From Solwaraspora sp. WMMA2065 (GTDB lineage: Bacteria; Actinomycetota; Actinomycetes; Mycobacteriales; Micromonosporaceae), in contig NZ_CP128361.1 of NCBI RefSeq assembly GCF_030345075.1, positions 6,324,001 to 6,388,000 of the forward strand: DNA of 64,000 bases, given 5' to 3'. Made by a program: the position numbers and the translations under genes. Numbering within the stretch: the stretch's first letter is position 1; every line of letters begins with the position of its first letter. The notes beneath the pieces were generated by a model, which saw only the letters and a list, made by a program, of their open reading frames with translations, was not told where the DNA came from and ran no database searches. Below, one piece after another: positions 42,687-52,011 of this stretch.

Positions 42687-45600
42687 TCAGCGTCGCGGCA
42701 GCGCGGCGTCGATCAGCGCGGACTGCTCGGCGTCGTGCAGCTTCGTCGAACCGACGGACGGTGCCGCCGCCGCCGGCCGGGAGATCCGCCGCAGCCGTAC
42801 GCCGTCGAGGTGCTCCAGCAGGTTGAGCGCGACGAACGACCAGGCGCCCTGGTTGGCCGGCTCCTCCTGGACCCAGGCGAAGTCCTCGGCGTTCGGGTAG
42901 CCGGCCAGCGCCGCGCGGACCTGCTCCACCGGCAGCGGGTACAGCTGCTCCATCCGAATGATTGCGGTGTCGGTGTCGAGCTGACCGTTGCCGCCGGCGA
43001 CCGCGTGCCGCTCGACGCGGGCCTGCAGCAGGTCGTAGTAGATCTTGCCGGTGCACAGCAGCACCCGCTTGACCGCTGCCGGCCGGCCGTCGGCTACCGG
43101 GTCCGGCAGCACCGGCTGGAAGGTGCCGGAGGTGAAATCGGCGACGGGGGAGACGCACAGCTTGTGCCGCAGCAGCGACTTGGGGGTGAACACCACCAGC
43201 GGTTTGCGCTTCGGCGACAGGGCCTGCCGGCGCAGCAGGTGGAAGTAGTTCGCCGGGGTGGTCGGGATCGCGATGCGCATGTTGTCCTCGGCGCACATCT
43301 GCAGGTAACGCTCCGGACGCCCGGACGTGTGGTCCGGACCCTGCCCTTCGTGGCCGTGCGGCAGCAGCAGGGTCAGCGCCGACCGCTGCCCCCACTTGAC
43401 CTCGCCCGAGGAGACGAACTCGTCGACGATCGACTGGGCGCCGTTGACGAAGTCGCCGAACTGCGCCTCCCAGAGCACCAGCGCTTCCGGGTTCTCCACC
43501 GAGTAGCCGTACTCGAAGCCCATCGCCGCGTACTCGCTGAGCAATGAGTCGTGTACGAAGAACCGCGACTCGTCGGTGACCAGGCTGGCCAGCGGCAGGT
43601 AGTCGCGGCCGGTGTGGGCGTCGACCACCGAGGCGTGCCGCTGCACGAAGGTGCCCCGGCGGGAGTCCTGCCCGGCGAGCCGGACGGTGACCCCGTCGGC
43701 GAGCAGCGTGCCGAACGCGACGATCTCGCTGAAGCCCCAGTCGATGTCGCCGGAGACCGACATCTTCGCCCGCCGTTCCAGCAGCTGCTGGATGCGCTTG
43801 TGCGGGGTGAAGCCCTCCGGCAGGTCCACGTGCGCGTCGCCGACCGCCTGCACGGCGGCGGCGTCCACTGCGGTCGCCACCTGCGGCTCCGGCTCCGGCT
43901 GGCGGCCGGGCAACCGGCTGGTCGCCGAGGTGGCGGCGTCCCGGGTCGCCTTGAACACCTGCTCCAGTTGGGTTTGGTAGTCGCGCAGCAGCTCCTCGGC
44001 GTCGGTGATGGTGATGTCACCCCGGCCGATCAGCTCCTCGGTGTAGAGCTTGCGGACGCTGCGCTTGGAGTCGATGATCGCGTACATCAGCGGGTTGGTC
44101 ATCGACGGGTCGTCGCCCTCGTTGTGCCCGCGTCGCCGGTAGCAGACCAGGTCGATCACCACGTCCTTGTTGAACGCCTGACGGTACTCGAAAGCGAGCC
44201 GGGCGACCCGGACGACCGCCTCCGGATCGTCGCCGTTGACGTGGAAGATCGGCGCCTGGATCATCCGGGCCACGTCGGTGGAGTAGAGCGAGGACCGGCT
44301 GTGCTCCGGTGCGGTGGTGAAACCGACCTGGTTGTTGACCACCACGTGCACTGAGCCGCCGGTCCGGTAGCCGCGCAGCTGCGACAGGTTGAGCGTCTCG
44401 GCGACCACGCCCTGCCCGGCGAACGCGGCGTCACCGTGTACCAGCAGCGGCAGCACGGTGTAGCCCTCCAACTTGAGGTCGATCCGGTCCTGCTTGGCCC
44501 GGACGATGCCCTCCAGCACCGGGTCGACCGCCTCCAGGTGCGAAGGATTGGCGGTCACCGACACGGTGATGCCGTGCTCGCCGTCCGGGGTGGTGAACTT
44601 GCCGACCTGACCGAGGTGGTACTTGACGTCCCCGGAGCCCTGAGTGGACTTCGGGTCGAGGTGCCCCTCGAACTCAGAGAAGATCTTCTCGTACGGCTTG
44701 CCGACGATGTTGGCGAGCACGTTGAGCCGGCCCCGGTGGGCCATGCCGATGACCACTTCGTCGAGGTCGGCCCGGGCCGATGACTGCAGGACCTCGTCGA
44801 GCAGCGGGATCAGTGACTCGCCGCCCTCCAGTGAAAAGCGCTTCTGCCCGACGTACTTGGTCTGCAGGAAGGTCTCGAACGCCTCGGCTGCGTTGAGCCG
44901 GTTGAGGATGTGCTTCTGCTCGGCGGCGTCAAGTTTCTCGTAGCCGCGCTCGATCCGTTCCTGGATCCAGCGGCGCTCCTCCGGGTCCTGGATGTGCATG
45001 TACTCGATGCCGACCCGGCGGCAGTAGGAGTCGCGCAGCACGCCGAGGATCTGCCGCAGCTTCATCCGCTGCTGGCCGGCGAAGCCGTCCACCGGGAAGG
45101 TGCGGTCCAGGTCCCACAGGGTCAGGCCGTGCTGCAGCACGTCCAGGTCCGGGTGCTTACGGATCTTGAACTCGAGCGGGTCGGTGTCAGCCATCAGGTG
45201 CCCGCGCACCCGGTACGCGTGGATCAGCTCGTTGACCCGGGCGGTCTTGTTGATCTGTCCCTCGGAGCTGACCGCCACGTCGCGTACCCAGCGCACCGGC
45301 TCGTACGGGATCCGCAGCGCGGTGAAGAGCTGGTCGTAGAAGCCGTGCTCGCCGAGGATCAGCTCGTGCATGGTCTTGAGGAACTCGCCGGACTGCGCAC
45401 CCTGGATGATCCGGTGGTCGTAGGTGCTGGTCAGCGTGATGACCTTGCTGACCGCCAGGTCGGCGAGGGTCTCTTCGGACATCCCGGCGTACGGGGCCGG
45501 GTACTCCATTGCGCCGACACCGATGATCGCCCCCTGCCCGGTCATCAGCCGGGGCTGGGAGTGCACGGTGCCGATGCCGCCCGGGTTGGTCAGCGAGATC

Positions 45601-46592
45601 GTGGTGCCGTTGTAGTCGTCCATGGTCAGCTCGCCTCGGCGGGCGCGGCGGACCACGTCCTCGTACGCCTGCCAGAACTGCCGGAAGTCCATCTGCTCGC
45701 ACGCCTTGATCGACGGCACCACCAGGGTCCGGGAGCCGTCCGGCTTGGCCAGGTCGATGGCGATGCCGAGGTTGACGTGCTCCGGCGCGACCATGTTCGG
45801 CTTGCCGTCGATCTCGGCGAACGAGTTGTTCATCTCCGGGTGCTCGACCAGCGCCCGGACCATGGCGTATCCGATCAGGTGGGTGAAGCTGACCTTGCCG
45901 CCACGGCCCCGGGCCAGGTGGTTGTTGATCACGATGCGGTTGTCGACCAGCAGCTTGGCCGGGACCGCGCGCACGCTGGTCGCGGTCGGCACAGCCAGCG
46001 ACGCGTCCATGTTCTGCACGATCCGGGCGGCGACCCCGCGCAGCGGCGTCTGCCGACTGCCACCGGCCGCCGAACCGTTGTCGGCTGCTGTCTTGTCGGC
46101 TGGTGCCTTGCCCGCCGTTCTGGTCGCGGCGGGCTGGCTGCCGGTCGACCTGCCGGCGGTGGTCTTGCCCGTGCCCTCCTGACCGGCGGCCGGCTTGGCC
46201 GGTGCCGTCTTGCCGGCCGGTGCCGTCTTGCCGGCTGGTGCAGCCTTGCCGGCCGGCGCGGTCGCCCGGGTGGGGCTGCTCTTTGCCGTGGTGGTGGGCT
46301 CGGCCGCCCGGCGGGTGGTCCCGCGCCCCGGCGCGGGCGCCCCGGTCTGCTGAGCGGTCCGCGCGGCCGGCGCGTCGGTGCCGGCCCGGGCTGCCGCCGT
46401 GGTCGCCGTCGCGGCGGCCGCCTCGGTGGGCGAGGCGACCTGCTCGTGGCTGTAGTCGGCGAAGAAGTCGTGCCAAGCCGGATCTACGCTGGCGGGATCG
46501 GTGAGATACTTCTGGTACATCTCATCGACGATCCACTCGTTCGGGCCGAAGCCCGCCAGCGGATTGTCCTGCGAAGTCTGCTGGGTCGACAC
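42687..46592 (-). CDS. kgd: Multifunctional 2-oxoglutarate decarboxylase/dehydrogenase (Kgd/OdhA)
   Basis: A 1301-residue fusion that runs the E1 step, plus an E2-like succinyltransferase domain, in the TCA cycle. Layout: N-terminal segment ([19 protein letters not shown]), a ~130-residue Ala/Thr/Lys/Gly linker with repeated PAGKTA units, an E2 catalytic domain without a lipoyl domain ([16 protein letters not shown]), then the ThDP-dependent E1 domain ([39 protein letters not shown]-like loop) to the C-terminus. In actinobacteria it works with a separate E2/E3 and is inhibited by the FHA protein GarA/OdhI. ATG 46592 starts the usual [14 protein letters not shown]. Confidence 0.97.
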   Translation of the reverse strand: MSTQQTSQDNPLAGFGPNEWIVDEMYQKYLTDPASVDPAWHDFFADYSHEQVASPTEAAAATATTAAARAGTDAPAARTAQQTGAPAPGRGTTRRAAEPTTTAKSSPTRATAPAGKAAPAGKTAPAGKTAPAKPAAGQEGTGKTTAGRSTGSQPAATRTAGKAPADKTAADNGSAAGGSRQTPLRGVAARIVQNMDASLAVPTATSVRAVPAKLLVDNRIVINNHLARGRGGKVSFTHLIGYAMVRALVEHPEMNNSFAEIDGKPNMVAPEHVNLGIAIDLAKPDGSRTLVVPSIKACEQMDFRQFWQAYEDVVRRARRGELTMDDYNGTTISLTNPGGIGTVHSQPRLMTGQGAIIGVGAMEYPAPYAGMSEETLADLAVSKVITLTSTYDHRIIQGAQSGEFLKTMHELILGEHGFYDQLFTALRIPYEPVRWVRDVAVSSEGQINKTARVNELIHAYRVRGHLMADTDPLEFKIRKHPDLDVLQHGLTLWDLDRTFPVDGFAGQQRMKLRQILGVLRDSYCRRVGIEYMHIQDPEERRWIQERIERGYEKLDAAEQKHILNRLNAAEAFETFLQTKYVGQKRFSLEGGESLIPLLDEVLQSSARADLDEVVIGMAHRGRLNVLANIVGKPYEKIFSEFEGHLDPKSTQGSGDVKYHLGQVGKFTTPDGEHGITVSVTANPSHLEAVDPVLEGIVRAKQDRIDLKLEGYTVLPLLVHGDAAFAGQGVVAETLNLSQLRGYRTGGSVHVVVNNQVGFTTAPEHSRSSLYSTDVARMIQAPIFHVNGDDPEAVVRVARLAFEYRQAFNKDVVIDLVCYRRRGHNEGDDPSMTNPLMYAIIDSKRSVRKLYTEELIGRGDITITDAEELLRDYQTQLEQVFKATRDAATSATSRLPGRQPEPEPQVATAVDAAAVQAVGDAHVDLPEGFTPHKRIQQLLERRAKMSVSGDIDWGFSEIVAFGTLLADGVTVRLAGQDSRRGTFVQRHASVVDAHTGRDYLPLASLVTDESRFFVHDSLLSEYAAMGFEYGYSVENPEALVLWEAQFGDFVNGAQSIVDEFVSSGEVKWGQRSALTLLLPHGHEGQGPDHTSGRPERYLQMCAEDNMRIAIPTTPANYFHLLRRQALSPKRKPLVVFTPKSLLRHKLCVSPVADFTSGTFQPVLPDPVADGRPAAVKRVLLCTGKIYYDLLQARVERHAVAGGNGQLDTDTAIIRMEQLYPLPVEQVRAALAGYPNAEDFAWVQEEPANQGAWSFVALNLLEHLDGVRLRRISRPAAAAPSVGSTKLHDAEQSALIDAALPRR

Positions 46593-46747
46593 GGCCGGTA
46601 ATCGCCTCTTTCACGCGGTCGGATTTGTCACGCGGGGGACGCCACCAGGGTCGGGGCGCTGGTCGGGACGGCTACCAGGCTACGCCGTACGCCGACGGGC
46701 GGCATTGTCGCATGCGGCTCGTGTCACTTTTCACAACGGTTGCCCCA

Positions 46748-46785
46748 GCCGTACCGGCCGGCACGGCGGTTGCCGTACCGGCCGG
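46748..46785. repeat. 14-base direct repeat upstream of kgd
   Basis: GCCGTACCGGCCGG occurs at 46748-46761 and 46772-46785 in the 225-base gap upstream of kgd (minus strand) and just beyond the ABC permease stop. Each copy contains the palindrome CCGGCCGG. It may be regulatory or chance in high-GC DNA. Confidence 0.6.
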
Positions 46786-46817
46786 AATGGCAGGTCAGTG
46801 GTGGTAGGCCCGACCGG

Positions 46818-47645
46818 TCAGGAGATGTCCCGACGGCGGGTGATCACCGTACCGACGATGCCGGTCAACAGCGCGTAGCCGATCAGGATCAGCGCGCCGG
46901 TCCACCGGGGTGGGCTGTCCGGCAGGTCGGTGCCGGCGACCATCAACTGCGACGCGATCGAGGGCACCAACCACTGCAGGTCGCTGACCCAGTCGCCGAA
47001 CCGGGACGCCAGTGTGGCAAGGATGATCGCTGTGCCGAGGTAGCCACCCAAATAGAGCAGGATCGCCGAGACGGTGGCCCCGAGCTGACTGCGGATCAGC
47101 ACCCCGAAGCCGACCCCGAAGATCGCCCACAGCAGGTAGGCCAGGCCGTTGAGCCCGACCGCCTCCCAGACCGCGCCCGAGCCGAACTGTGCACCGATGT
47201 CGAACGTGGCCAGCACCAGCGCACCGGCGATCAGGTTGACCACCGTGGTGATCAGCCAGAAGACGAAGCCGAGCAGCGACGCGGCGGCCAGCTTCGCCAG
47301 CACCACCTCGGTACGTCGTGGGCTGGTCAGGAAGGTCGTGGTCGCGGTCTGGTGGAAGTACTCGTTGGTCACCACGATCACGCCGAGCAGCATCACGACC
47401 AGCAGCCCGAAGAACTGGCCGTTGGTGTAGAGGTTGGCTGCCAGCGCCGGCGCCTCGCTGACGGCGCTGAGCACCTCGTCGTTCTCCGGCGTCGTCGGGC
47501 CGAACCGCTCCGGGTCGGACAGCACGCTGGTCTGCACGTAGTTCACCAGCAGAGTGACCGCCCACAACGGCAGGTAGATCAGGCCGAAGACCCACCAGGT
47601 GGCGGTGGTGGTGATCTTGAGCAGCTCGCTGCGTACCAGGTTCAT
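46818..47645 (-). CDS. ABC transporter permease (ABC-2 type)
   Basis: A 275-residue membrane protein with about six helices, starting MNLVRSELLKITTTATWWVF and including GLLVVMLLGVIVVTNEYFHQ and LLYLGGYLGTAIILATLA. The start LVRSELLKIttT-x-x-W is typical of ABC-2 permeases that pair with a CcmA-like ATPase for export of lipids or antibiotics. It overlaps the ATPase gene by four bases (ATGA). Substrate unknown. Confidence 0.9.
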   Translation of the reverse strand: MNLVRSELLKITTTATWWVFGLIYLPLWAVTLLVNYVQTSVLSDPERFGPTTPENDEVLSAVSEAPALAANLYTNGQFFGLLVVMLLGVIVVTNEYFHQTATTTFLTSPRRTEVVLAKLAAASLLGFVFWLITTVVNLIAGALVLATFDIGAQFGSGAVWEAVGLNGLAYLLWAIFGVGFGVLIRSQLGATVSAILLYLGGYLGTAIILATLASRFGDWVSDLQWLVPSIASQLMVAGTDLPDSPPRWTGALILIGYALLTGIVGTVITRRRDIS

Positions 47646-48556
47646 CGGATGGCCGCCTTCGCGCTGGTCAGGTCCAGGAAGACCCGTTCCAGGTCGGGTC
47701 GTTCGGTGGTCAGCTCATGCAGCTCGACGCCCTCGGCCAGGGCGGTCCGGCCGACTGTCGGCGCGTCCGCCCCGACGACCAGCAGCGTGCCGTCCGGCGC
47801 GGTCTGCACCGTCGCCTCGGCCCGGCTCAACGCCGCTGTCAGCTTCTCGCCCTGCGGGGTGCGGACCCGGATCGTCGGGGCACCGGACATCGAGGCCATC
47901 ACCTCGCCGACCGGGCCGTGCCGGACCAGCCGACCGGCCGCGATGATCACCACGTCGTCGGCGAGCAGCTGCATCTCGGCCAGCAGGTGGCTGGAGACGA
48001 GCACCGTACGGCCCTGCGCCGCGAACGACTTGAGCAGGTCCCGCATCCAGCGGATCCCCTCCGGGTCCAGCCCGTTGGCCGGCTCGTCGAGGATCAGCAC
48101 CTTCGGGTCGCCCAGCATCGCCGCGGCGATCCCCAGCCGCTGCCGCATGCCGAGCGAGTAGCCCTTGAACTTGCGCTTCGCGGCCGGCGTCAACCCGACC
48201 AGGCCGAGCGTCTCCTCGGCGCGGCGCAGCGGCAACCCGGCGGCGGCGCAGATCACCCGCAGGTGGTTGATCCCGGAGCGGCCCTTGTGCGCGCTGGACG
48301 CCTCCAGCACCGCGCCGACGTGCCGCAGCGGATCGGTCAGGTCGGCGTACCGTCGCCCACCCACGGTGGCATGACCGCTGGTCGGCGTGACCAGGTTGAG
48401 CATCATCCGCAGGGTGGTCGTCTTGCCGGCCCCGTTCGGGCCGAGGAAGCCCGTCACCCGCCCCGGCTCCACCGTGAACGACAGATCGTCGACCGCGCGG
48501 ACATTGCGGTACTGCTTGGTCAGCCCGGAGACGACGATGCGTCCGTCCTCCGACAT
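47642..48556 (-). CDS. ABC transporter ATP-binding protein (CcmA/DrrA type)
   Basis: A 304-residue ATPase: Walker A FLGPNGAGKTTTLRMML, signature KGYSLGMRQRLGIAAAML, Walker B KVLILDEPANGLDPEG and the H-loop VSSHLLAEMQ, plus a C-terminal accessory domain. It resembles bacitracin/multidrug exporters with a separate ABC-2 permease, the next gene. ATG 48556 has GAGGAG upstream. Confidence 0.94.
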   Translation of the reverse strand: MSEDGRIVVSGLTKQYRNVRAVDDLSFTVEPGRVTGFLGPNGAGKTTTLRMMLNLVTPTSGHATVGGRRYADLTDPLRHVGAVLEASSAHKGRSGINHLRVICAAAGLPLRRAEETLGLVGLTPAAKRKFKGYSLGMRQRLGIAAAMLGDPKVLILDEPANGLDPEGIRWMRDLLKSFAAQGRTVLVSSHLLAEMQLLADDVVIIAAGRLVRHGPVGEVMASMSGAPTIRVRTPQGEKLTAALSRAEATVQTAPDGTLLVVGADAPTVGRTALAEGVELHELTTERPDLERVFLDLTSAKAAIR

Positions 48557-48582
48557 GTGGCTCCTCTCGTCACACCGCCCCG

Positions 48583-49341
48583 TCACCCGGCGGCGGGTCC
48601 GGCGATGGCGATCCAGGTCGCCCGGGCCGCCGCCAGCGGTTGTCCCGCAGCATCGTAGAGCGTCGTGCGTACCTCGGCCTTGCGGCCGCTGGTTTCGATC
48701 AGTTCGCCGACCACCACGCAGCGCTGGCCGGGTGCCGGCAGTGCGGCCACCGTCGCGGTCATCCGGCCCAGCAGGTACGGCCGGCCCGCGGCGAGCACCG
48801 TCCAGCCGCCGGGGCAGTCCAACGCGGCCCAGACCGTCGGCACCGTACGGTCGTCCGGGACGACGAACGGCGCGGCGGTGCGTCCGTCACCCGCCGGCCC
48901 GGGAAACACCCGCAGACCGTCGGGGTGCCGTGGGCCGCAGACGTAGCAGTCCGGGAACGGATGGGCGTCGTGTCCCGGGTACCGGGAGCTGGCAGCCTCC
49001 GCCGTGGCCAGGTCGACCGGCGGTACGGGCGGCCCGCCCGCCGGGCTGGCCGAGCCGTCAACCGGGCCGGTCAGCCCGCCGATCGAGCCGTGGACCGCCT
49101 CGGCCTCGGCGATCAGCGTGACCGGATCGGCGCCGGTCTCCACGCTCAGGGTGTCGTCGGCGGTACGCACCACCCGCAGCTCGGTGTCCAGCGGCGGCGG
49201 CCGGCGCAGGGTCACCCGGACCGGTCGACCGGGAACCACGGTGGCCGGGTCGGCGCGCAGCAGCGCCTGGGCGAACCGGCCGGCCGCGTACCCGCCGTTG
49301 GCAGAGCCGGTCGGGCCGTTGAACCGGGCGGAGATCAGCAT
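48583..49341 (-). CDS. Hotdog-fold/thioesterase-like hypothetical protein
   Basis: A 252-residue protein: MLISARFNGPTGSANGGYAA, then TVTLIAEAEAV-type strands, a central FPDCYVCGPRHPDGLRVFPG and a C-terminal VVVGELIETSGRKAEVRTTL followed by GQPLAAARATWIAI. The two halves look like tandem hotdog domains. The CYVCGP motif is conserved in unnamed actinobacterial proteins, but the catalytic Asp/Glu of thioesterases is not obvious. ATG 49341 starts the conserved block. Confidence 0.75.
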   Translation of the reverse strand: MLISARFNGPTGSANGGYAAGRFAQALLRADPATVVPGRPVRVTLRRPPPLDTELRVVRTADDTLSVETGADPVTLIAEAEAVHGSIGGLTGPVDGSASPAGGPPVPPVDLATAEAASSRYPGHDAHPFPDCYVCGPRHPDGLRVFPGPAGDGRTAAPFVVPDDRTVPTVWAALDCPGGWTVLAAGRPYLLGRMTATVAALPAPGQRCVVVGELIETSGRKAEVRTTLYDAAGQPLAAARATWIAIAGPAAG

Positions 49342-49461
49342 CGGACCATCCTCGCAGTCGGCCGCCACCGCCGTTCGATCGCCACCGCCGTTCACCGGAT
49401 CGACACCGGTGCCATCCGCTACCGACACGCCGACGGTTCCGGGGCACCTTAAACACATGAC

Positions 49462-50247
49462 ATGGCCGTGTTGCTGACCGCCGCCACCCCAACCAGGACC
49501 AGCGATTACGTCGTCTCGGTCGCCGATCACACCGACCAGGTCGCCGCCGCACAGCGACTGCGCCGCCAGGTGTTCGCCGCCGAGTTCGGTGCCGGTTGCG
49601 ACACCCGCTCCGGCGGGTTGGACGCCGACCGGGACATTGACGGGTTCGACGAACACTGTGACCACCTGATCGTCCGGCACGGCCGGACCGGTGCCGTGGT
49701 CGGCACCTACCGGCTGCTGCCGCCGGACCGCGCCGCCCGGCTCGGTCGCTGGTACGCCGACACCGAGTTCGACACCAGACCACTGCGGCTGATCGGTGAC
49801 CACCTGGTGGAGGCCGGCCGGGCGTGCGTGCACCCTGACCACCGGGGCGGCGCGGTGATCAACCTGATCTGGGCCGGCATCGCCCGCTACCTGCGGGAAC
49901 GTGACCTGCGTTGGCTGGGCGGCTGTGCGTCGGTGCCGCTGCACGACGGCGGGGCGAGCGCCCACGCGGTCTGGCGCACGGTCCGGGACCGGCACCTGGC
50001 CCCGCCGCTGCTGCGGGTGCGGCCACGTCGCCCCTGGCTCGCCGAACCCGAACCGCCACCCGCACCGGTCCTGCCGAGGACCGGCCGGGTCGGCATGCCG
50101 CCGTTGCTGCGCGGCTACCTGCGACTCGGCGCCTGGGTGTGCGGCGAACCCGCGTACGACCCCGACTTCGCAGTCGCCGACCTGTACGTGCTGCTGTCGC
50201 TGGACCGGATCGATCCCCGTTACCTGCGTCACTTCCTGGAGCTGTGA
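49462..50247 (+). CDS. GNAT N-acyltransferase (OlsB/hemolysin-like)
   Basis: A 261-residue acyltransferase of the OlsB type, which in other bacteria N-acylates ornithine with a 3-hydroxy fatty acid. Visible are AAAQRLRRQVFAAEFGAG, DEHCDHLIVRHGRTGAVVGT, VEAGRACVHPDHRGGAVI and LRWLGGCASVPLHDGG. The next gene, overlapping by one base, is a PlsC-like acyltransferase; together they fit a two-step OlsB/OlsA ornithine-lipid pathway. The acceptor is inferred, not shown. Confidence 0.85.
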   Translation: MAVLLTAATPTRTSDYVVSVADHTDQVAAAQRLRRQVFAAEFGAGCDTRSGGLDADRDIDGFDEHCDHLIVRHGRTGAVVGTYRLLPPDRAARLGRWYADTEFDTRPLRLIGDHLVEAGRACVHPDHRGGAVINLIWAGIARYLRERDLRWLGGCASVPLHDGGASAHAVWRTVRDRHLAPPLLRVRPRRPWLAEPEPPPAPVLPRTGRVGMPPLLRGYLRLGAWVCGEPAYDPDFAVADLYVLLSLDRIDPRYLRHFLEL

Positions 50248-51221
50248 TGGCACCGAGATCGCTCGCCAGGTCACCGCGACCGCTCGCCAGGTCACCGCGA
50301 CCGGTCGGGCACGGCACTTTCTGGCGACCCCGATCCGGGTGTGGGGCCGGCTGTCTGCCGCCCCCGCCCACCGTGCCCGCCGCCGGCCGATTGACCCGGT
50401 TGACCCGGCTGACCGGTGTGCTCGGCATGCTCGCCGCCGGGCTGGTCCTGCTGGTGCTGCTGCCGCTGCTCACCCGGCGGCTACGCCCGGTCGCCGGGCG
50501 ACTGTGGGCCCGCGGACTGCTGCGTACGCTCGGCGTCCGGCTGCGGCTCGTCGGCCGGCTGCCGGTCCGGGCGGCGCTGCTGGCCGCCAACCACGTCTCG
50601 TGGCTGGACACCCTGGCCATCCTCGCCGTCACCCCGGCCCGGCTGCTGGCCAAGCGGGAGATCCGCGGCTGGCCGGTGATCGGCGCGCTGGCCCGGGTCG
50701 GCGGCACCCTGTTCATCGACCGCGACCGGCCGCGTACGCTGCCCGGCACGGTCGCTGACGTCGCCGCTGCGTTGCGCGCCGGGCACCAGATCGCGGTGTT
50801 CCCGCAGGCCACCACGACCTGCGGCACCGCCGGCCGGGCCACCTCCGCCGGTCGGTGCAGTTCGGGTGCGCCGCGCCCGGCACCGTTTCGTCCCGCGCTG
50901 TTCCAGGCTGCGCTCGACGCGGAGGTGCCGGTCGTCCCGCTCACCCTCACGTACCACTTCGCCTGCCCGGCCAGGACCCCGCCAGCCGGGCCGGCCGGCG
51001 CGGTCCCGGCCGGGCCGGTGCCGACCAGCGTGGCGGCGTTCATCGGAGACGAGGCGTTGTGGCCGTCGGTACGGCGGGTGCTCGGGCTGCGGGACCTGGT
51101 GGTGACGCTGGACGCCGGTGCGCCGCTGCCGCCGGACCGGTTCCGGCACCGGCGGGCCCTCGCCCGGCTCGCCGACCGCGACCCGGCACCGGCCCGCTCC
51201 GCCCTCGACCTTGTCGGCTGA
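50247..51221 (+). CDS. PlsC/OlsA-like 1-acyltransferase
   Basis: A 324-residue acyltransferase. One or two N-terminal membrane helices (GVLGMLAAGLVLLVLLPLLT) precede the HX4D active site NHVSWLDTL and the following motif RLLAKREIRGWPVIG, GGTLFIDRDR. Motif III is FPQATTTCG instead of the usual FPEGT, so the Glu and Gly are changed. The first ~50 residues are low complexity and include a 21-base tandem repeat. It likely adds the second acyl chain after the upstream GNAT protein. Confidence 0.85.
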   Translation: MAPRSLARSPRPLARSPRPVGHGTFWRPRSGCGAGCLPPPPTVPAAGRLTRLTRLTGVLGMLAAGLVLLVLLPLLTRRLRPVAGRLWARGLLRTLGVRLRLVGRLPVRAALLAANHVSWLDTLAILAVTPARLLAKREIRGWPVIGALARVGGTLFIDRDRPRTLPGTVADVAAALRAGHQIAVFPQATTTCGTAGRATSAGRCSSGAPRPAPFRPALFQAALDAEVPVVPLTLTYHFACPARTPPAGPAGAVPAGPVPTSVAAFIGDEALWPSVRRVLGLRDLVVTLDAGAPLPPDRFRHRRALARLADRDPAPARSALDLVG

Positions 51222-51250
51222 GGTCACTCGTCCGGGCGTGGAGCTCACTC

Positions 51251-51277
51251 TCAGCTGATTGTCAGCGGCTCCCCAGG
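51251..51277 (+). promoter_or_regulatory. TCAGC direct-repeat operator before the response regulator
   Basis: TCAGC at 51251, TCAGC at 51262 and CCAGG at 51273 are spaced by exactly 11 bases, one helical turn, as expected for an OmpR-family binding site. It lies 33-60 bases upstream of the response regulator start. The same array occurs before the htrA gene (53628-53654), which suggests autoregulation. Confidence 0.6.
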
Positions 51278-51300
51278 CCGAACCCAGACCGATCCGGGAT

Positions 51301-51320
51301 GATGCGGTCATGACCGCATC
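51301..51320. promoter_or_regulatory. Perfect 20-bp palindrome spanning the regulator start codon
   Basis: GATGCGGTCA joined directly to TGACCGCATC. The palindrome includes the ATG at 51310 and would form an operator or a start-codon hairpin in the mRNA. Confidence 0.5.
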
Positions 51321-52011
51321 GCAGACCGAGGCGAAGCTGCTCGTCGTCGAGGACGACCCGAACATCCTCGAACTGCTCTCCGCCAGTCTGCGGTTCGCCG
51401 GATTCGACGTCACCACCGCGACCAGCGGCAGCGCCGCGCTCAACGCCGCCCGCGAGCGCCGGCCCGACCTCGTGGTGCTCGACGTCATGCTGCCCGACCT
51501 GGACGGCTTCGAGGTGATCCGGATGATGCGGGAGGCCGGCACCCGTACCCCGGTGGTCTTCCTCACCGCGCGGGACGCCACCGACGACAAGATCCGCGGG
51601 TTGACCCTCGGCGGCGACGACTACGTCACCAAGCCCTTCTCGCTGGAGGAGCTGACCGCCCGGATCCGGGCGGTGCTGCGGCGTACCAGCAACGGCGGTC
51701 AGATCTCGTCCCGGCTCACCTTCGCCGACCTGGAGCTGGACGAGGAGACCCACGAGGTCTACCGGGCGGGCAACCGGGTGCAGCTGTCACCGACCGAGTT
51801 CAAGCTGCTGCGCTACCTGATGCTCAACGCCAACCGGGTGCTGTCCAAGGCGCAGATCCTCGACCACGTGTGGAACTACGACTTCCGGGGCGACGACAAC
51901 ATCGTCGAGTCGTACATCTCGTACCTGCGCCGCAAGATCGACAACACCCAGCCCCGGCTCATCCACACCCTGCGTGGCGTCGGCTACGTGCTGCGCAAAC
52001 CAGCGGCGTGA
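51310..52011 (+). CDS. OmpR-family response regulator (MprA-like)
   Basis: A 233-residue regulator: receiver domain (KLLVVEDDPNILELLSASLR, Asp in LVVLDVMLPDLDGFEVI, Lys in YVTKPFS) and winged-helix C-terminus (VQLSPTEFKLLRYLMLNANR, VESYISYLRRKID, LIHTLRGVGYVLR). Gene order regulator, kinase, HtrA protease is the same as mprA-mprB-pepD in mycobacteria, where the system answers envelope stress. Its stop overlaps the kinase GTG. Confidence 0.93.
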   Translation: MTASQTEAKLLVVEDDPNILELLSASLRFAGFDVTTATSGSAALNAARERRPDLVVLDVMLPDLDGFEVIRMMREAGTRTPVVFLTARDATDDKIRGLTLGGDDYVTKPFSLEELTARIRAVLRRTSNGGQISSRLTFADLELDEETHEVYRAGNRVQLSPTEFKLLRYLMLNANRVLSKAQILDHVWNYDFRGDDNIVESYISYLRRKIDNTQPRLIHTLRGVGYVLRKPAA

